A stretch of 64,000 nt of DNA from Theocolax elegans (taxonomy: Eukaryota; Arthropoda; Insecta; Hymenoptera; Cerocephalidae). The stretch is from contig CM047427.1 of the NCBI GenBank assembly GCA_026168455.1, positions 57,161,749-57,225,748 on the forward strand, written 5' to 3'. This document shows positions 1 through 11,135 of the stretch, piece after piece. The stretch's first letter is position 1; each line of letters opens with the position of its first letter. The translations under genes and the position numbers were made by a program. Under the pieces are notes generated by a model that was given only the letters and a program-made list of their open reading frames with translations, had not been told where the DNA came from and searched no databases.

Positions 1-59
1 GTCATACGATGTCTTAGTGAAGAAAGCACTTGGTGAAAATAAATTTCCCAGTGGTGCTC

Positions 60-143
60 GTATCAATCGGCCGGGACCGGGAGTCGAACCTGAGACCTCC
101 AGATTACGAGCCCGACGCCCTACCGACCGAGCCATCACAGGCA
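60..143 (-). repeat. tRNA-derived SINE head (degenerate tRNA-like)
   Basis: Read on the minus strand this has the layout of a tRNA: an A-box-like TGGCTCGGTCGG, an anticodon-loop-like CTCGTAA (CGT, threonine-like) and a B box GGTTCGACTCC. The two acceptor-stem strands do not pair, so it is not a working tRNA gene. It is better read as the promoter head of a tRNA-derived SINE. A second element with the same anticodon-loop sequence lies at 3497-3582. Confidence 0.6.
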
Positions 144-147
144 TCGA

Positions 148-365
148 ATTTGGTCAATTATTGCACATATTTGGCATTAGGTATAATTTCCGTAGTATCT
201 GTAATGTGTCGCTCTATAATTAAAAATAAAAGCAGTAGCAAAACTAATATTTTCACGTTAAATTTGCACAAAGATTGAGGTTATGTTTATTAATATACCT
301 TTCTTCTCTGAGTCCTCTATATATATCATCATAATTTATTTGTAATAAATATATAAATAAATAAA
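148..365. repeat. left inverted repeat of Penelope-like element
   Basis: This matches the reverse complement of 2855-3062 with a few small differences. Confidence 0.85.
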
Positions 366-610
366 TAATATAATACAACACATGTAACACTAATTAAGCA
401 AAAAGCATTCAATAATAAATGTGTAACAATTATTTAAAAATACTGAAATTGCAACAGAAATTATGAATTTTATTAGGAAAAATATTACTAACTATATGAG
501 AAAAAAAATATTAAAAAAACTAATCATATAAAACTTGAAGATAGATTATTTGCACAAAGATTAAAACAAACTAAAATATTCTAGAAAAATAATAAGAATG
601 TATTTTTTTA

Positions 611-1746
611 CTTTAGCTGACAAGGGTAACGTCATAGTTGCTATAGTAACACATATGAACAAATAGACAGAAATCCATTAACTAAATTACAAAAAGGTTC
701 ACAAAAGATTATGCAAAAATGGAACAATTTAGTACTTTTAGATAAAAAGTTTCATAATAATGAACTCACACAAACTAACACAGTTCTACCTAAAATATAC
801 GGTTTACCTAAAGTACATAAAAAAGAATTTCCACTCAGACCTATTGTTTCTTATATTGGTAGCCCAATATATGTGTTAGCTAAAATAATAGACAAAATGC
901 TTTCAAAATGCATAAAAAAACCTAAATCTTATGTTAAGAATACTGCAGATTTAATTAATAAAATTAGCAACTGTGAAATTCCTGAAAATTATATTTTCAT
1001 TTCATTAGATGTAGTGTCCTTATTCACCAATGTACCTGAAAAATTAGTAATTAATAGTATAGAAAAAAGATATCACCTTATAAGGAAGGTATACGAGATA
1101 TCATTATATGATTTAATTGAAGGCATACAATTTTTACTACGCAATACTTATTTTTCTTATAATATGAAATACTTAAGTCCTACATTTGCAGATTTAGTAA
1201 TGACTGATTTAGAACAAGAATGTTTAAATAATCTAGAATTTACACGTGTTTTTTATTATAGGTACATAGATGACACAATATAATGTGCATCCCTAAAAAT
1301 AAGATAGATAAAGTATTATATACATTTAATAATTATAATACACGACTTCAATTCACCAATGAGAAAGAAAAAACGGTGCTATACATTTTTTTAGAGATAT
1401 ATTTAATTAGAGACAATTGTAGTAAAAAAGTAATTATTAACTGGTATAGAAAAGATACATTTTCAGGCAGATTTTTACACTTTTTATCTAGTCATCCTAT
1501 AGAACAAAAAAGAGTGATGGTTTATACATGGTGGATAAGGCAATTTTATTGTCGAACCAGAAGTTTCATGAAATCAACATTAAATTAGTTAAAGACTTTT
1601 TATTAGATAATCAGTATCTAAGTAAATTTATTAACTATAATGTAAGAAAAAGAATAGAAAAAATTAAATACAAATCTGATAATAATAATATTCAACAGAA
1701 TACACAAAACAGATATTTATCTACCTTAAGTGTCCCTTATACATAA
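611..1746 (+). pseudogene. Penelope-type reverse transcriptase (broken)
   Basis: The translation shows Penelope RT landmarks in order: ADKGN near 616, then KIYGLPKVHK and LRPIVS, then SLDVVSLFTNVP (catalytic motif A with its aspartate), then LSPTFADLVM (motif B), then YRYIDDT (motif C with both aspartates). The segment normally ahead of SPTFADLVM is shortened, which suggests an internal deletion. The frame shifts at about 1283 and again near 1530-1590, so the protein is in at least three pieces. The open stretch from 711 to 1283 holds the palm domain. It copies element RNA into DNA in intact relatives. The family call is secure; no function is expected here. Confidence 0.88.
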
Positions 1747-2085
1747 TATATCTGGTTTTATAAGGGTATTAAAGTAGTTCCCAAAATTTGTAATGGCTTG
1801 GGTAATGTTGTTGTGAGAGGCAAGGAAAAAACTGATAAACTTAGTGAAACACACGTAGTATATAAAATTAAATGTAACAATTGTGAAGCGACATACGTAG
1901 GTGAGACGAAAAAACAACTACAATGTAGAATAAAAAAATATATAAATAATAGTAAAAACTCAGGGGTTTAGTTTGTTCTTAACGATCACAGAATAAAATA
2001 TCATCATACTTTTCATTTTAATAATGTAGAAACACTAGATCGAGAAAAGATTTGGGGAAAAGATCGATATCAGAAATGACCCACA
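1740..2085 (+). pseudogene. GIY-YIG endonuclease domain of the Penelope-like element (broken)
   Basis: From 1852 the frame reads HVVYKIKCNNCEATYVGETK, the Cys-x2-Cys and Tyr-Val-Gly core of the Penelope GIY-YIG nuclease. A leucine-arginine helix follows, and after a stop at about 1969 there is a histidine-rich tail (1985-2080). Such domains nick target DNA for element integration. The stop codon and the missing C-terminal half show that this copy is inactive. Confidence 0.82.
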
Positions 2086-2854
2086 TTAAATTGGAAAAAA
2101 TGCAATTAATGTTAAGATGACACAAAAAACCTAAGCCAATTTTACAATGGCATTATTATCCAAGTCAAATTGCGATCTAAATTATAGTTCTTTTCTTCTT
2201 TGAATATTATTTTTAAAACGTAAGCTAATTATCCACAGATAGTTATCACTTACTACAAACCTAATTATTTGATAAATATCGCGCGAAAATTTATTTATTA
2301 TTATTTATTAATATTAATTTAATATTTAAGTGATAAATTAAGGAAAAAAAATTACAATAAATATCGACTGAATTATTATTATTTTTTAAGAATTTTTAAC
2401 GACAATTGACGGGGAATTACAAATTTATAAATAATAAATGTAAATTAAACTTGAAAAAATTTAAGACAATCTAGGACAATTTACACAAATCTAGATTTCA
2501 TCGAATTTTTATAAATATTGACAAAAATTAAACAATTTTTTTTTAATTTTGTTAAAATTTTTTTTAAATTTTTAAAAATGGTTTTTTAATTTTATTGACT
2601 GAAAATTTAAATTTTATTTATTGGTTGTAAATAAAACACGAGAATTCATATTCAAATTTTCTTGACATGTCCGTCATCTGTACTGTCATGGTGACATGAT
2701 ACAGACGTATAATGACGTATTTCGAACATTCGAATTATATAGCTTTACAAAACCGTCTGTGATATGATTGGCAAATTTTGTTTTTATTAAAAAATTTTTA
2801 TTTATTATTGACTGCTTTTTGCTTAATTAGTGTTATATGGGTTGTACTAAATTA

Positions 2855-3062
2855 TTTATTTATTTATATATTTATTACAAATAATTTATGATGATATATA
2901 TGCAGGATTCAGAGAAGAAAGGTATATTAATGAACATAATCTCAATCTTTGTGCAAATTTAACATGAAAATATTTGTTTTGCTACTGCTTTCGTTTTTAA
3001 TTATAGAGCGACACATTAGAGATATTACGGAAATTATACCTAATACCAAATATAATTGACCA
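2855..3062. repeat. right inverted repeat of Penelope-like element
   Basis: This matches the reverse complement of 148-365. The hammerhead-like motif lies about 90 bp beyond its outer end. Confidence 0.85.
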
Positions 3063-3140
3063 AATAGTAAGTAAATCTACATGTATTCAAAATTGTATTC
3101 AAATAGAAAAGTGTAGAATGTTGTAAATGATTGATTTAAT

Positions 3141-3201
3141 AAAGGTATAATCTGATGAGGATGGAGAACTTCCATCGAAACGTCGCCAATTATTACTTTT
3201 T
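3141..3201 (+). ncRNA. hammerhead-ribozyme-like motif of Penelope-like element
   Basis: CTGATGA (3152-3158) and GAAAC (3177-3181) frame a 6-bp hairpin (3160-3165 with 3171-3176), followed by GTC (3182-3184). Upstream 3141-3151 pairs with 3190-3200 at 9 of 11 positions, giving a stem I with an internal loop. Hammerhead ribozymes with minimal stem III are known in Penelope-like elements. One extra G (3159) sits between the core and stem II, and stem III is almost absent, so cleavage is not assured. The same arrangement recurs at 37985-38031. Confidence 0.5.
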
Positions 3202-3414
3202 AGTACAAATAAAGTCTTAATAAAGTATAAAATTAAAAATATTACAAAAATGTATGGTAAAAATTGTTTAAATTCGTTCAAAATGCATAAATAATATAGT
3301 GCAAGTTTATAAATCGTAGTTACTAAATAATTAATATTACATTATTTTATAATATGCACCGATATAGTGATACGGTATAAAAGTCGAGGTTTGCTCAAAA
3401 CCAAAAATTTCTGT

Positions 3415-3485
3415 CTCCTATAATTAAAAATTATTTCATAAATTTGTAGATGACAATCTTTTGTTACGTATGAAAAATTATAGGA
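3415..3485. repeat. short inverted repeat (hairpin)
   Basis: Arms of about 16-20 bp (TCCTATAATT... and ...AATTATAGGA) flank a ~35-nt loop. It is next to the tRNA-like SINE head and may be part of that element. Confidence 0.5.
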
Positions 3486-3496
3486 GCAAGCAAAAA

Positions 3497-3582
3497 AAGC
3501 GGACGACGGGTTGTGAACCCTTGCTACGACGCAGCGTTAGATTACGAGAGTCGTACCTTAACCACCAGGCTACTAACGTTCG
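3497..3582 (-). repeat. tRNA-derived SINE head
   Basis: The minus strand shows an A-box-like TGGTGGTTAAGG, a CTCGTAATC anticodon-loop region like that at 60-143, and a B-box-like GGTTCACAACCC. The acceptor stem is not formed, so this is a SINE promoter head rather than a tRNA gene. 3583-4100 is AT-rich and otherwise featureless. Confidence 0.6.
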
Positions 3583-4301
3583 CGATGTTTAACATTGCAC
3601 CGAACATTGCTTGGATTCATCTGCACTTTGGTTTGGTCAGCCGACTTCTTCTCACATACTTAGTTGATGTTCCACCGTCTGTAGCTGACCGCAAATATAC
3701 ACGCCTATATCCTAACACTCTCCCCTACAATTTCCAATAATAAAACATACAATTAATTTTTTTTTTAACAAAGTTTGATTTGTCTGGACTAATAGATTTG
3801 GATGGTCTTTTATCATTTCCGTCTGATTTACAACTAATTTCTGTAATATTTCCAGTATTTACGAAGATAAACACGATTTTATTAGATTTTTTATTTGTTA
3901 ATTTTTAATACACATTTTATAGCACATAACTAGATTCAACTTTAATCTACATTTACAAACTCAAAAATGGGAGAAAAATAGAATTTTACATTAATAAATG
4001 GTCATAAAATGAGAGAAAAAGCGTTTTATCGATAAGAGAAAAACACATTTTTCGCCTATTTTTTGCCTATTTTATTCAAATAATCTATTTAATGCTTATT
4101 TAATGGAATACGATTATAGTTCTGCTTAAAATATATAATAAAAATTTACTTATTATTAATTTAACAACTCTAAAAATTTAACAGCAATGCTATAGTATTT
4201 TTTGACAAGTAGTAATGACAAAGGAAAAAGAATCGGACGAGGATTTACTAGGATAACACAATACCGATTAAAGCATGTAAATTATATATATATATATATA
4301 T

Positions 4302-5297
4302 GGGGTATTCCACGTGAAGTGGTCCGATCAAAATTTTAAAATGCACCAAATTTTGGGTACACTTTGCAAATGTTTTTCAGAATACAGAAAAAAATTTTTA
4401 GGTACTGGAATCTATTTGCTCAAAAGTTATTCTAACCTCAAAAAGTGAATTTTTCCATATTTTTTTCAACACCAGCTGGGTTTACCGCTATATAACTCAA
4501 AATCTATCAACTTTTACTATATAACATTATATGTAACATTCGTTGCTAATTATATCTAGAATTTATTCTTCTGAGTTAGAATTTCTAATCTCAAGGTCAA
4601 TGTTACATAAACTACATGTCAATATTCAACTTGAAAAAAGTGCAAGTGCGCCACCTTTGATTTTTTCATCCAAAAGTCTAAAAGAAAGCTTGGAGCAATA
4701 CCTTTCAAATGGTCTGTAGCATTTTTATGGCCTCCAATTCTGTAAAAAGTTATGACAATTTAAAGAAACACGAAATTTTTTTAAAAATTTAAATGGGAAT
4801 TACCATGTTAATTTTTGTGAATTTTTTGTCTTTCTTTAAATTGTCATAACTTTTTACAGAATTGGAGGCCATAAAAATGCTACAGACCATTTGAAAGGTA
4901 TTGCTCCAAGCTTTCTTTTAGACTTTTGGATGAAAAAATCAAAGGTGGCGCACTTGCACTTTTTTCAAGTTGAATATTGACATGTAGTTTATGTAACATT
5001 GACCTTGAGATTAGAAATTCTAACCCAGAAGAATAAATTCTAGATATAATTAGCAACGAACGTTACATATAATGTTATATAGTAAAAGTGGATAGATTTT
5101 GAGTTATATAGCGGTAAACCCAGCTGGTGTTGAAAAGAATATGGAAAAATTCACTTTTTGAGGTTAGAATAACTTTTGAGCAAATAGATTCCAGTACCTA
5201 AAAATTTTTTTCTGTATTCTGAAAAACATTTGCAAAGTGTACCCAAAATTTAGTGCATTTTAAAATTTTGATCGGACCACTTCACGTGGAATACCAC
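4302..5297. mobile_element. foldback/MITE, ~490-bp arms, inserted in a TA run
   Basis: The whole ~1-kb unit is a near-perfect inverted repeat. The left arm starts at GGGGTATTCCACGTG and is mirrored by CACGTGGAATACCAC at 5297, with the turn at about 4790-4820. Both ends abut (TA)n runs, pointing to a TA-type target. There is no coding sequence. The ends resemble those of the larger foldback at 48565-52250, sharing the core GTGAAGTG followed by RTCC, so the two look like one terminal family with different interiors. Confidence 0.85.
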
Positions 5298-5417
5298 ATA
5301 TATATATATATATATTAGTCAATAACAATTTATATATTAAAATATTTATACAAATTGTGTATAATTATTAATTTTTAAGTAAAATTAACCTAAAATCAAG
5401 ACATGGAACTAATTCCT

Positions 5418-5732
5418 TTAATTTATCAAACTGCGGTGATAACGTTTTGAAGGAAATTCGTCAGAAGTAATTTTACGGTCCTCTTCGATATCTAAAACTC
5501 TATTTTTGTGGAGATATGCATATCTCAAGGCCCACCCAATGACCGTAAACTTTATGGTTCTGAAGATGATAATTAATTCCTCGAAAACAGCCGACAATTT
5601 CGTCAAAAGTTCGCCAAGCGTTGAAAATGTAATACCAACAAAATTTGTAGCAAGCAAGCGTATCACCGGACGTACCTCAACGTATTCTATATCGTACAAT
5701 TCAAGCCGGATGAGAATCTTCCAGGGTTGCAA
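5418..5732 (-). pseudogene. 5'-interrupted copy of unassigned Polinton ORF
   Basis: The 104-codon frame is homologous to the plus-strand ORF at 43611-43937. Shared segments include the pattern ILIxLExxxIEYxExRPVxxL followed by NFVGI(T/A)FSTL. The first few codons read here (MQPW) come from the hAT element that starts at 5722. The true 5' part lies beyond that element at 6685-6760, where the nucleotide match to 43640-43700 resumes. The original gene was therefore split by the hAT insertion. Function is unknown; conservation between two Polinton copies suggests a genuine Polinton gene. Confidence 0.7.
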
Positions 5733-5734
5733 AT

Positions 5735-6660
5735 ATTTAATTACTTTTCTAATTCAATACCTACATTAATTAGTAATTACTTTTGTACTGAGTAATTAAA
5801 CTATTTTTTAATTCTTAATTACTTTTGTACTGAGTAAATAAACTTTTTTTTAATTAATAATTACTTTTGGATTGAGTAATTAAACTTTTTTTTAATTCTT
5901 AATTACTTTTATACTGAGTAATTAAACTTTTTTTTAATTAATAATTACTTTCCTACTAAGTAATTAAACTTTTTTTAAATTAATAATTACTTTTGCACTG
6001 AGTAATTAAACTTTATTTTAATTAATAATTACTTTTGGACTGAGTAATTAAACTTTTTTTTAATTAATAATTACTTTTGCACTGAGTAATTAAACTTTAT
6101 ATTAATTAATAATTACTTTTGGACTGAGTAATTAAACTTTTATTAAATTATTTATTAGAAAGAAGAATTAATAATTCTTAAGGATTACTCATCAGTTTTA
6201 GAGTTATTCTTGAAATTTAATACTGCTTTACCATCATCCGCTCCAGTAGAGAGGCTTTTTTCGATTGCCACGCTTCTGGACAGTTCATTTCAAATGTAAC
6301 TATTAATTTAAATAAGGTTTAATTACTCAGTCCTAAAGTGTTTATTAATTAAAAAATAGTTGAATTACTCAGTCGAAAAGTAATTATTAATTAAAAAAAG
6401 TTTAATTACTCAGTCCCAAAGTAATTATTAATTAAAATAAAGTTTAATTATTCAGTACAAAAGTATTTAATAATTAAAATAAAGTTTAATTACTCAGAAC
6501 ATAAGTAATTAAGAATTAAAATAAAGTTTAATTACTCATTTGACAAGTAATTTGTAATTAAATGAAGTTTCAATACCCAGTCGAAAAGTAATTTCGAATT
6601 ATTATGGAGTTTAATTATTAAGCCAAAAAGTAATTACTAATTAAATTTTCTCGTAATTAC
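5735..6660. repeat. ~40-bp minisatellite in inverted arrays inside hAT
   Basis: Units of the type ACTGAGTAATTAAACTTT plus TTAATTAATAATTACTTT repeat about ten times rightward to 6180. They then repeat in reverse complement from 6310 to 6660, giving a hairpin with a ~130-bp unique centre that contains the transposase relic. Confidence 0.85.
6195..6281 (+). pseudogene. hAT transposase C-terminal dimerisation-domain relic
   Basis: The plus-strand frame includes FNTALPSSAPVERLFSIA, the signature of the hAT C-terminal dimerisation domain. Only about 29 codons remain and no catalytic part is present. This confirms the superfamily call made from the ends and target duplication. Confidence 0.88.
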
Positions 6661-7377
6661 AATTTTTGCAACTCTGGAATCTTCTTTGTGTATGATTTAA
6701 ACTGTAAAAACAAAATATAGCCTGATGTGGTCTTAATCGCTTGACTTCTGTTTCCGCTTACATACTTGGGTAGTAAGCCAATGTGACTTCAAAAATGAAG
6801 CTCGAGTGGCACATACTTTAAGATTAACGCCGTTTAGTGTGACAGAGTCGCTCTTTCAATTACATCTAGCGATAGAGGGGAGAGGCATGTGTAAAAATGT
6901 AACCAACGGTGAGTAGTAAGGGTAGTTGTCGCGCAATTAATCCTCACATTATAAAAATAATGCGAGGGGGAAGGGGGAAATGTACACTGTCGCACGAGAA
7001 TCTTAGACACATGAATCGCTGAATATGCAAAATGTCGTACGAGTGCATTGTTGAATTTACTCGTTTTTAATGTAGTAAATATAAAACGATCACCTTTCGT
7101 TATCTAGAAGTTTGACAAACTTCTGCATACCAGTACCTTTATTCATACATTGTAGAAACATTATACAAAACTAACCGTATACGTCAGACGTTTCGCTTTT
7201 ACTATCACGTTATATTAAGAGTTAAAACGTCTAAGCAGAGTTTAGCGTTTCACGTAAAATTGTATATAGTGCTGAGTGACATATGAATATTTAATTGTCA
7301 TACTGATTTATATATTAATTATATCAATTTAAATTAAGCGGATAAATTATTGTTCTCTATCCTTATAATTATACAGA

Positions 7378-8739
7378 AGCTTTTTATAAACAGTTCTATA
7401 AAACACATGTATGAGATGTTTGGCAAATGTAATAATCTAAAATATATGAATGATTGATATAGTCAAACTTAAATAATTTAGAAAAAAATGTCAATTTACT
7501 GGATAAGTTATCTATCATTCTCTATCCTAGTAGCAGTTATGTGTAATGTGGCAGTTCTTTGACGAGTGTGAAATTCATTTGGAAACTTTATAAAATGTGT
7601 GAAATCTTTGGCAAGTATACTTATTATAATATTCATTTGGACATTTTATAAACTTCTGCATACATTGGATGATTTTATTCCAGTGTTCAGTGACATAAAT
7701 GATTGATAGTCGCAATGATTCAATTCAATTAATTTAAAAAAAATAACCAATCTTTTTTATGTTGATAAGTTATTGTTCTTAATGTCTCAGTTCTTTGGCA
7801 GGTGTAAAGACAATTTATGAACTTTTGCATGTATACAATGATTTTTATTTCAACCATAAGGGACAAAAACGATTGATAGTCACATTAAGTTAAATAATTT
7901 AAAGAAAAAGCAATGTTAAGTAAGTAGATAAGTTATTATCCACATTCATTCTTAAAGGTTATTAGTATTATAGTAAAACTAGTACAAAAGACTAACATAT
8001 GTTTACTTATACATCCAAATGTTTCATAAGTATAATATTGTGTTATATAATAAGTTAACAAAATTACAATAAAAAAGATAATAATAATTTTTTTTTAAAA
8101 TGAGTTTTTAATCTTATTGGGCATAATTTTTCAGGTACAATTACTAATTTAAACATAAACTATATTAAGCCAGTCTACGAATAATACCTCAATTAAAGTT
8201 TTTTGCATTATTAATAATATTTATAGAAATTTTGATATTTCAAAGTTTTTTCTGTTTTTTTTAGTTAAACTATGAAATAAAAAACAATGCTCCAATACTT
8301 TTTATATACAAAAATGCTACTATTATTTTTTTAAAAACCACTGTTACTTTTAAATAACTTATGGTGTTATTCATTTTTTACTATAATAAATAACTAATTA
8401 CCATCAATAGAAATTTTGAAATCATAATAAATCGTCAGCTAGTATTTCAATCTGATGACAATTTTAAATTGATTTCACTGAATTTATTAATATGTAAAAT
8501 GTATTTGGAAGCTGACAACTTGTGATTTTGGCTTAATAAAATTGCCAAATATTAACAACTTAATAATTTTTATTCTTATAAATATCTTCAAAAAGGTATA
8601 TGTTTAGGTAAGTATAATGGGTTTGGATCGATCAGAACTTCTTGTTATTAATTAATTAATAAGTATATTAAATTTTATTAACAATTGTATTAAAATAGTT
8701 CGTGTAATTTAAATACTGAAATCAGAATAATAGTTAAAT
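7378..8739. repeat. direct duplication, copy 1 (1.36 kb)
   Basis: This matches 8958-10309 almost base for base. The differences I can see are nearly all one-base indels in homopolymers. The sequence is AT-rich with no convincing ORF. The preceding 7070-7378 shows nothing recognisable. Confidence 0.9.
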
Positions 8740-10309
8740 ATACTGAGTAATTAAACTTTTTTTAAATTAATAATTACTTTTGCACTGAGTAATTAAACTT
8801 TATTTTAATTAATAATTACTTTTGGACTGAGTAATTAAACTTTTATTAAATTATTTATTAGAAAGAAGAATTAATAATTCTTAAGGATTACTCATCAGTT
8901 TTAGAGTTATTCTTGAAATTTAATACTGCTTTACCATCATCCGCTCCAGTAGAGAGGCTTTTTATAAACAGTTCTATAAAACACATGTATGAGATGTTTG
9001 GCAAATGTAATAATCTAAAATATATGAATGATTGATATAGTCAAACTTAAATAATTTAGAAAAAAATGTCAATTTACTGGATAAGTTATCTATCATTCTC
9101 TATCCTAGTAGCAGTTATGTGTAATGTGGCAGTTCTTTGACGAGTGTGAAATTCATTTGGAAACTTTATAAAATGTGTGAAATCTTTGGCAAGTATACTT
9201 ATTATAATATTCATTTGGACATTTTATAAACTTCTGCATACATGGATGATTTTATTCCAGTGTTCAGTGACATAAATGATTGATAGTCGCAATGATTCAA
9301 TTCAATTAATTTAAAAAAATAACCAATCTTTTTTATGTTGATAAGTTATTGTTCTTAATGTCTCAGTTCTTTGGCAGGTGTAAAGACAATTTATGAACTT
9401 TTGCATGTATACAATGATTTTTATTTCAACCATAAGGGACAAAAACGATTGATAGTCACATTAAGTTAAATAATTTAAAGAAAAAGCAATGTTAAGTAAG
9501 TAGATAAGTTATTATCCACATTCATTCTTAAAGGTTATTAGTATTATAGTAAAACTAGTACAAAGACTAACATATGTTTACTTATACATCCAAATGTTTC
9601 ATAAGTATAATATTGTGTTATATAATAAGTTAACAAAATTACAATAAAAAAGATAATAATAATTTTTTTTTAAATGAGTTTTTAATCTTATTGGGCATAA
9701 TTTTTCAGGTACAATTACTAATTTAAACATAAACTATATTAAGCCAGTCTACGAATAATACCTCAATTAAAGTTTTTTGCATTATTAATAATATTTATAG
9801 AAATTTTGATATTTCAAAGTTTTTTCTGTTTTTTTTAGTTAAACTATGAAATAAAAACAATGCTCCAATACTTTTTATATACAAAAATGCTACTATTATT
9901 TTTTTAAAAACCACTGTTACTTTTAAATAACTTATGGTGTTATTCATTTTTTACTATAATAAATAACTAATTACCATCAATAGAAATTTTGAAATCATAA
10001 TAAATCGTCAGCTAGTATTTCAATCTGATGACAATTTTAAATTGATTTCACTGAATTTATTAATATGTAAAATGTATTTGGAAGCTGACAACTTGTTGAT
10101 TTTGGCTTAATAAAATTGCCAAATATTAACAACTTAATAATTTTTATTCTTATAAATATCTTCAAAAAGGTATATGTTTAGGTAAGTATAATGGGTTTGG
10201 ATCGATCAGAACTTCTTGTTATTAATTAATTAATAATTATATTAAATTTTATTAACAATTGTATTAAAATAAGTTCGTGTAATTTAAATACTGAAATCAG
10301 AATAATAGT
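8740..10309. repeat. direct duplication, copy 2, fused to hAT fragment
   Basis: 8740-8957 repeats the inner part of the hAT element (about 5960-6255, minus two minisatellite units). It joins directly to a second copy of 7378-8739. The junction lies in GCTTTTT, which occurs at both parental sites (near 6253 and 7380). The simplest reading is a tandem duplication of about 5960-8739 whose second copy lost the 1.1 kb corresponding to 6256-7377 at a 7-bp microhomology. Confidence 0.88.
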
Positions 10310-10616
10310 AATTAATTAACATCTTTTTTAAGATTATTGTTTTACATTTTTCAAGTATACTTTATTATGTATTATATTCTAACAATCAAAATGGAATCGA
10401 CAAGTATTGCTTTTAAAAAATACAACATTTTTCATAAAAGTATACTACACAAAATTTATTTTATAATTCGTGACACTATCATGTCTTACAGAAATAAATT
10501 AAGAATAATCTATATTACATTAAAATTCATCCGTTCTCCGGTGTCCGGCGGTGGTGTCCGGTGTCCCGCGGCGGTGTCCGGTCTCCTGTTGTAAGAATTA
10601 AGAGTATGTGTGGAGT

Positions 10617-11135
10617 GGAAGGATTAACGCTGAAATTTCGGGAATTTCTGAATTATTTCGGGATAACTTCAATAAATACGGGATTTCCTGGATATTTCGG
10701 GAATTTTTTAGGTATTCCGGGATAACTCCACCAATTACGAGATTTTCTAAATAATTCGGTAATTTCTTAGATATGCCGGGAAATCTTCACTATTTTCGGG
10801 TTTTCCTGGATGTTTCGGGATTTTCTTAAGTATTCCGGGATAACTCCACCAATTTCGGGATTTCCTGCAAGTCTCGGGTTTTTCTGTGGTATTTCGGAAT
10901 AACTACACCAATTTCGGGATTTCCTGGATGTTTCGATATTTTCTGACATGTTCCGGGATAACTGCAACAATTTCGGGATTTTCAGGATGTTTCGGGATTT
11001 TTTGTGGTATTCCGGGGTAACTCCACCGCTTTCGGGATTTCCTGGATGTTTCGGGATTTTCTGTGGTATTTCGGGATAAATTCCCTAATTTCTGGATTTT
11101 CAGGATATTTCGAGAATTTGTGAGTTATTTCGGAA
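10617..11135. repeat. ~60-bp minisatellite, left arm part 1
   Basis: Degenerate units contain TTTCGGGAATTTCT, a TATTCCGGGATAACTCCACC-like part and GGGATTTCCTGGATA. Several units are interrupted at 11136 by a foldback, and the array resumes at 12115. Confidence 0.85.

Larger units (their letters stand above)
148..3062 (+). mobile_element. Penelope-like retroelement with inverted flanking repeats
   Basis: The ends of this block are near-identical inverted repeats. 148-365 matches the reverse complement of 2855-3062, including the stretch around TGTCGCTCTATAATT. Between them, on the plus strand, lie a broken reverse transcriptase (about 611-1746) and a GIY-YIG-type endonuclease domain (about 1740-2085). 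This RT plus GIY-YIG order is diagnostic of Penelope-like elements, which also often carry complex direct or inverted terminal repeats. The coding part has frameshifts and an internal deletion, so the copy is dead. The stretch 2110-2850 is AT-rich spacer in which I see nothing else. Confidence 0.85.
5722..6676. mobile_element. hAT-superfamily element with 8-bp target duplication
   Basis: Terminal inverted repeats read CAGGGTTGCAAA at the left and the complement of CAGAGTTGCAAA at the right. They are flanked by identical 8-bp duplications GAATCTTC (5714-5721 and 6677-6684). Both features are classic for hAT elements. The interior is mostly a ~40-bp minisatellite in opposite orientations (5735-6180 and 6310-6660) around a short hAT transposase relic at 6195-6281. 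The copy cannot make transposase. Confidence 0.93.
4100..7070 (-). mobile_element. inverted Polinton fragment (right-end region)
   Basis: Read on the minus strand, several blocks match the right part of the Polinton at 31.6-45.7 kb. 6960-6800 matches about 43390-43550, 6760-6685 plus 5721-5418 matches the ORF at 43611-43937, and 4250-4110 matches about 45310-45430. 7060-6990 resembles 45640-45710. The fragment was later split by a hAT element (5722-6676) and a foldback (4302-5297). No polymerase or capsid sequence remains in it. Confidence 0.65.

Noticed and set aside
60..143. Functional threonine tRNA gene
   Set aside because: Internal promoter boxes are present but the acceptor stem does not pair and the T stem is weak.
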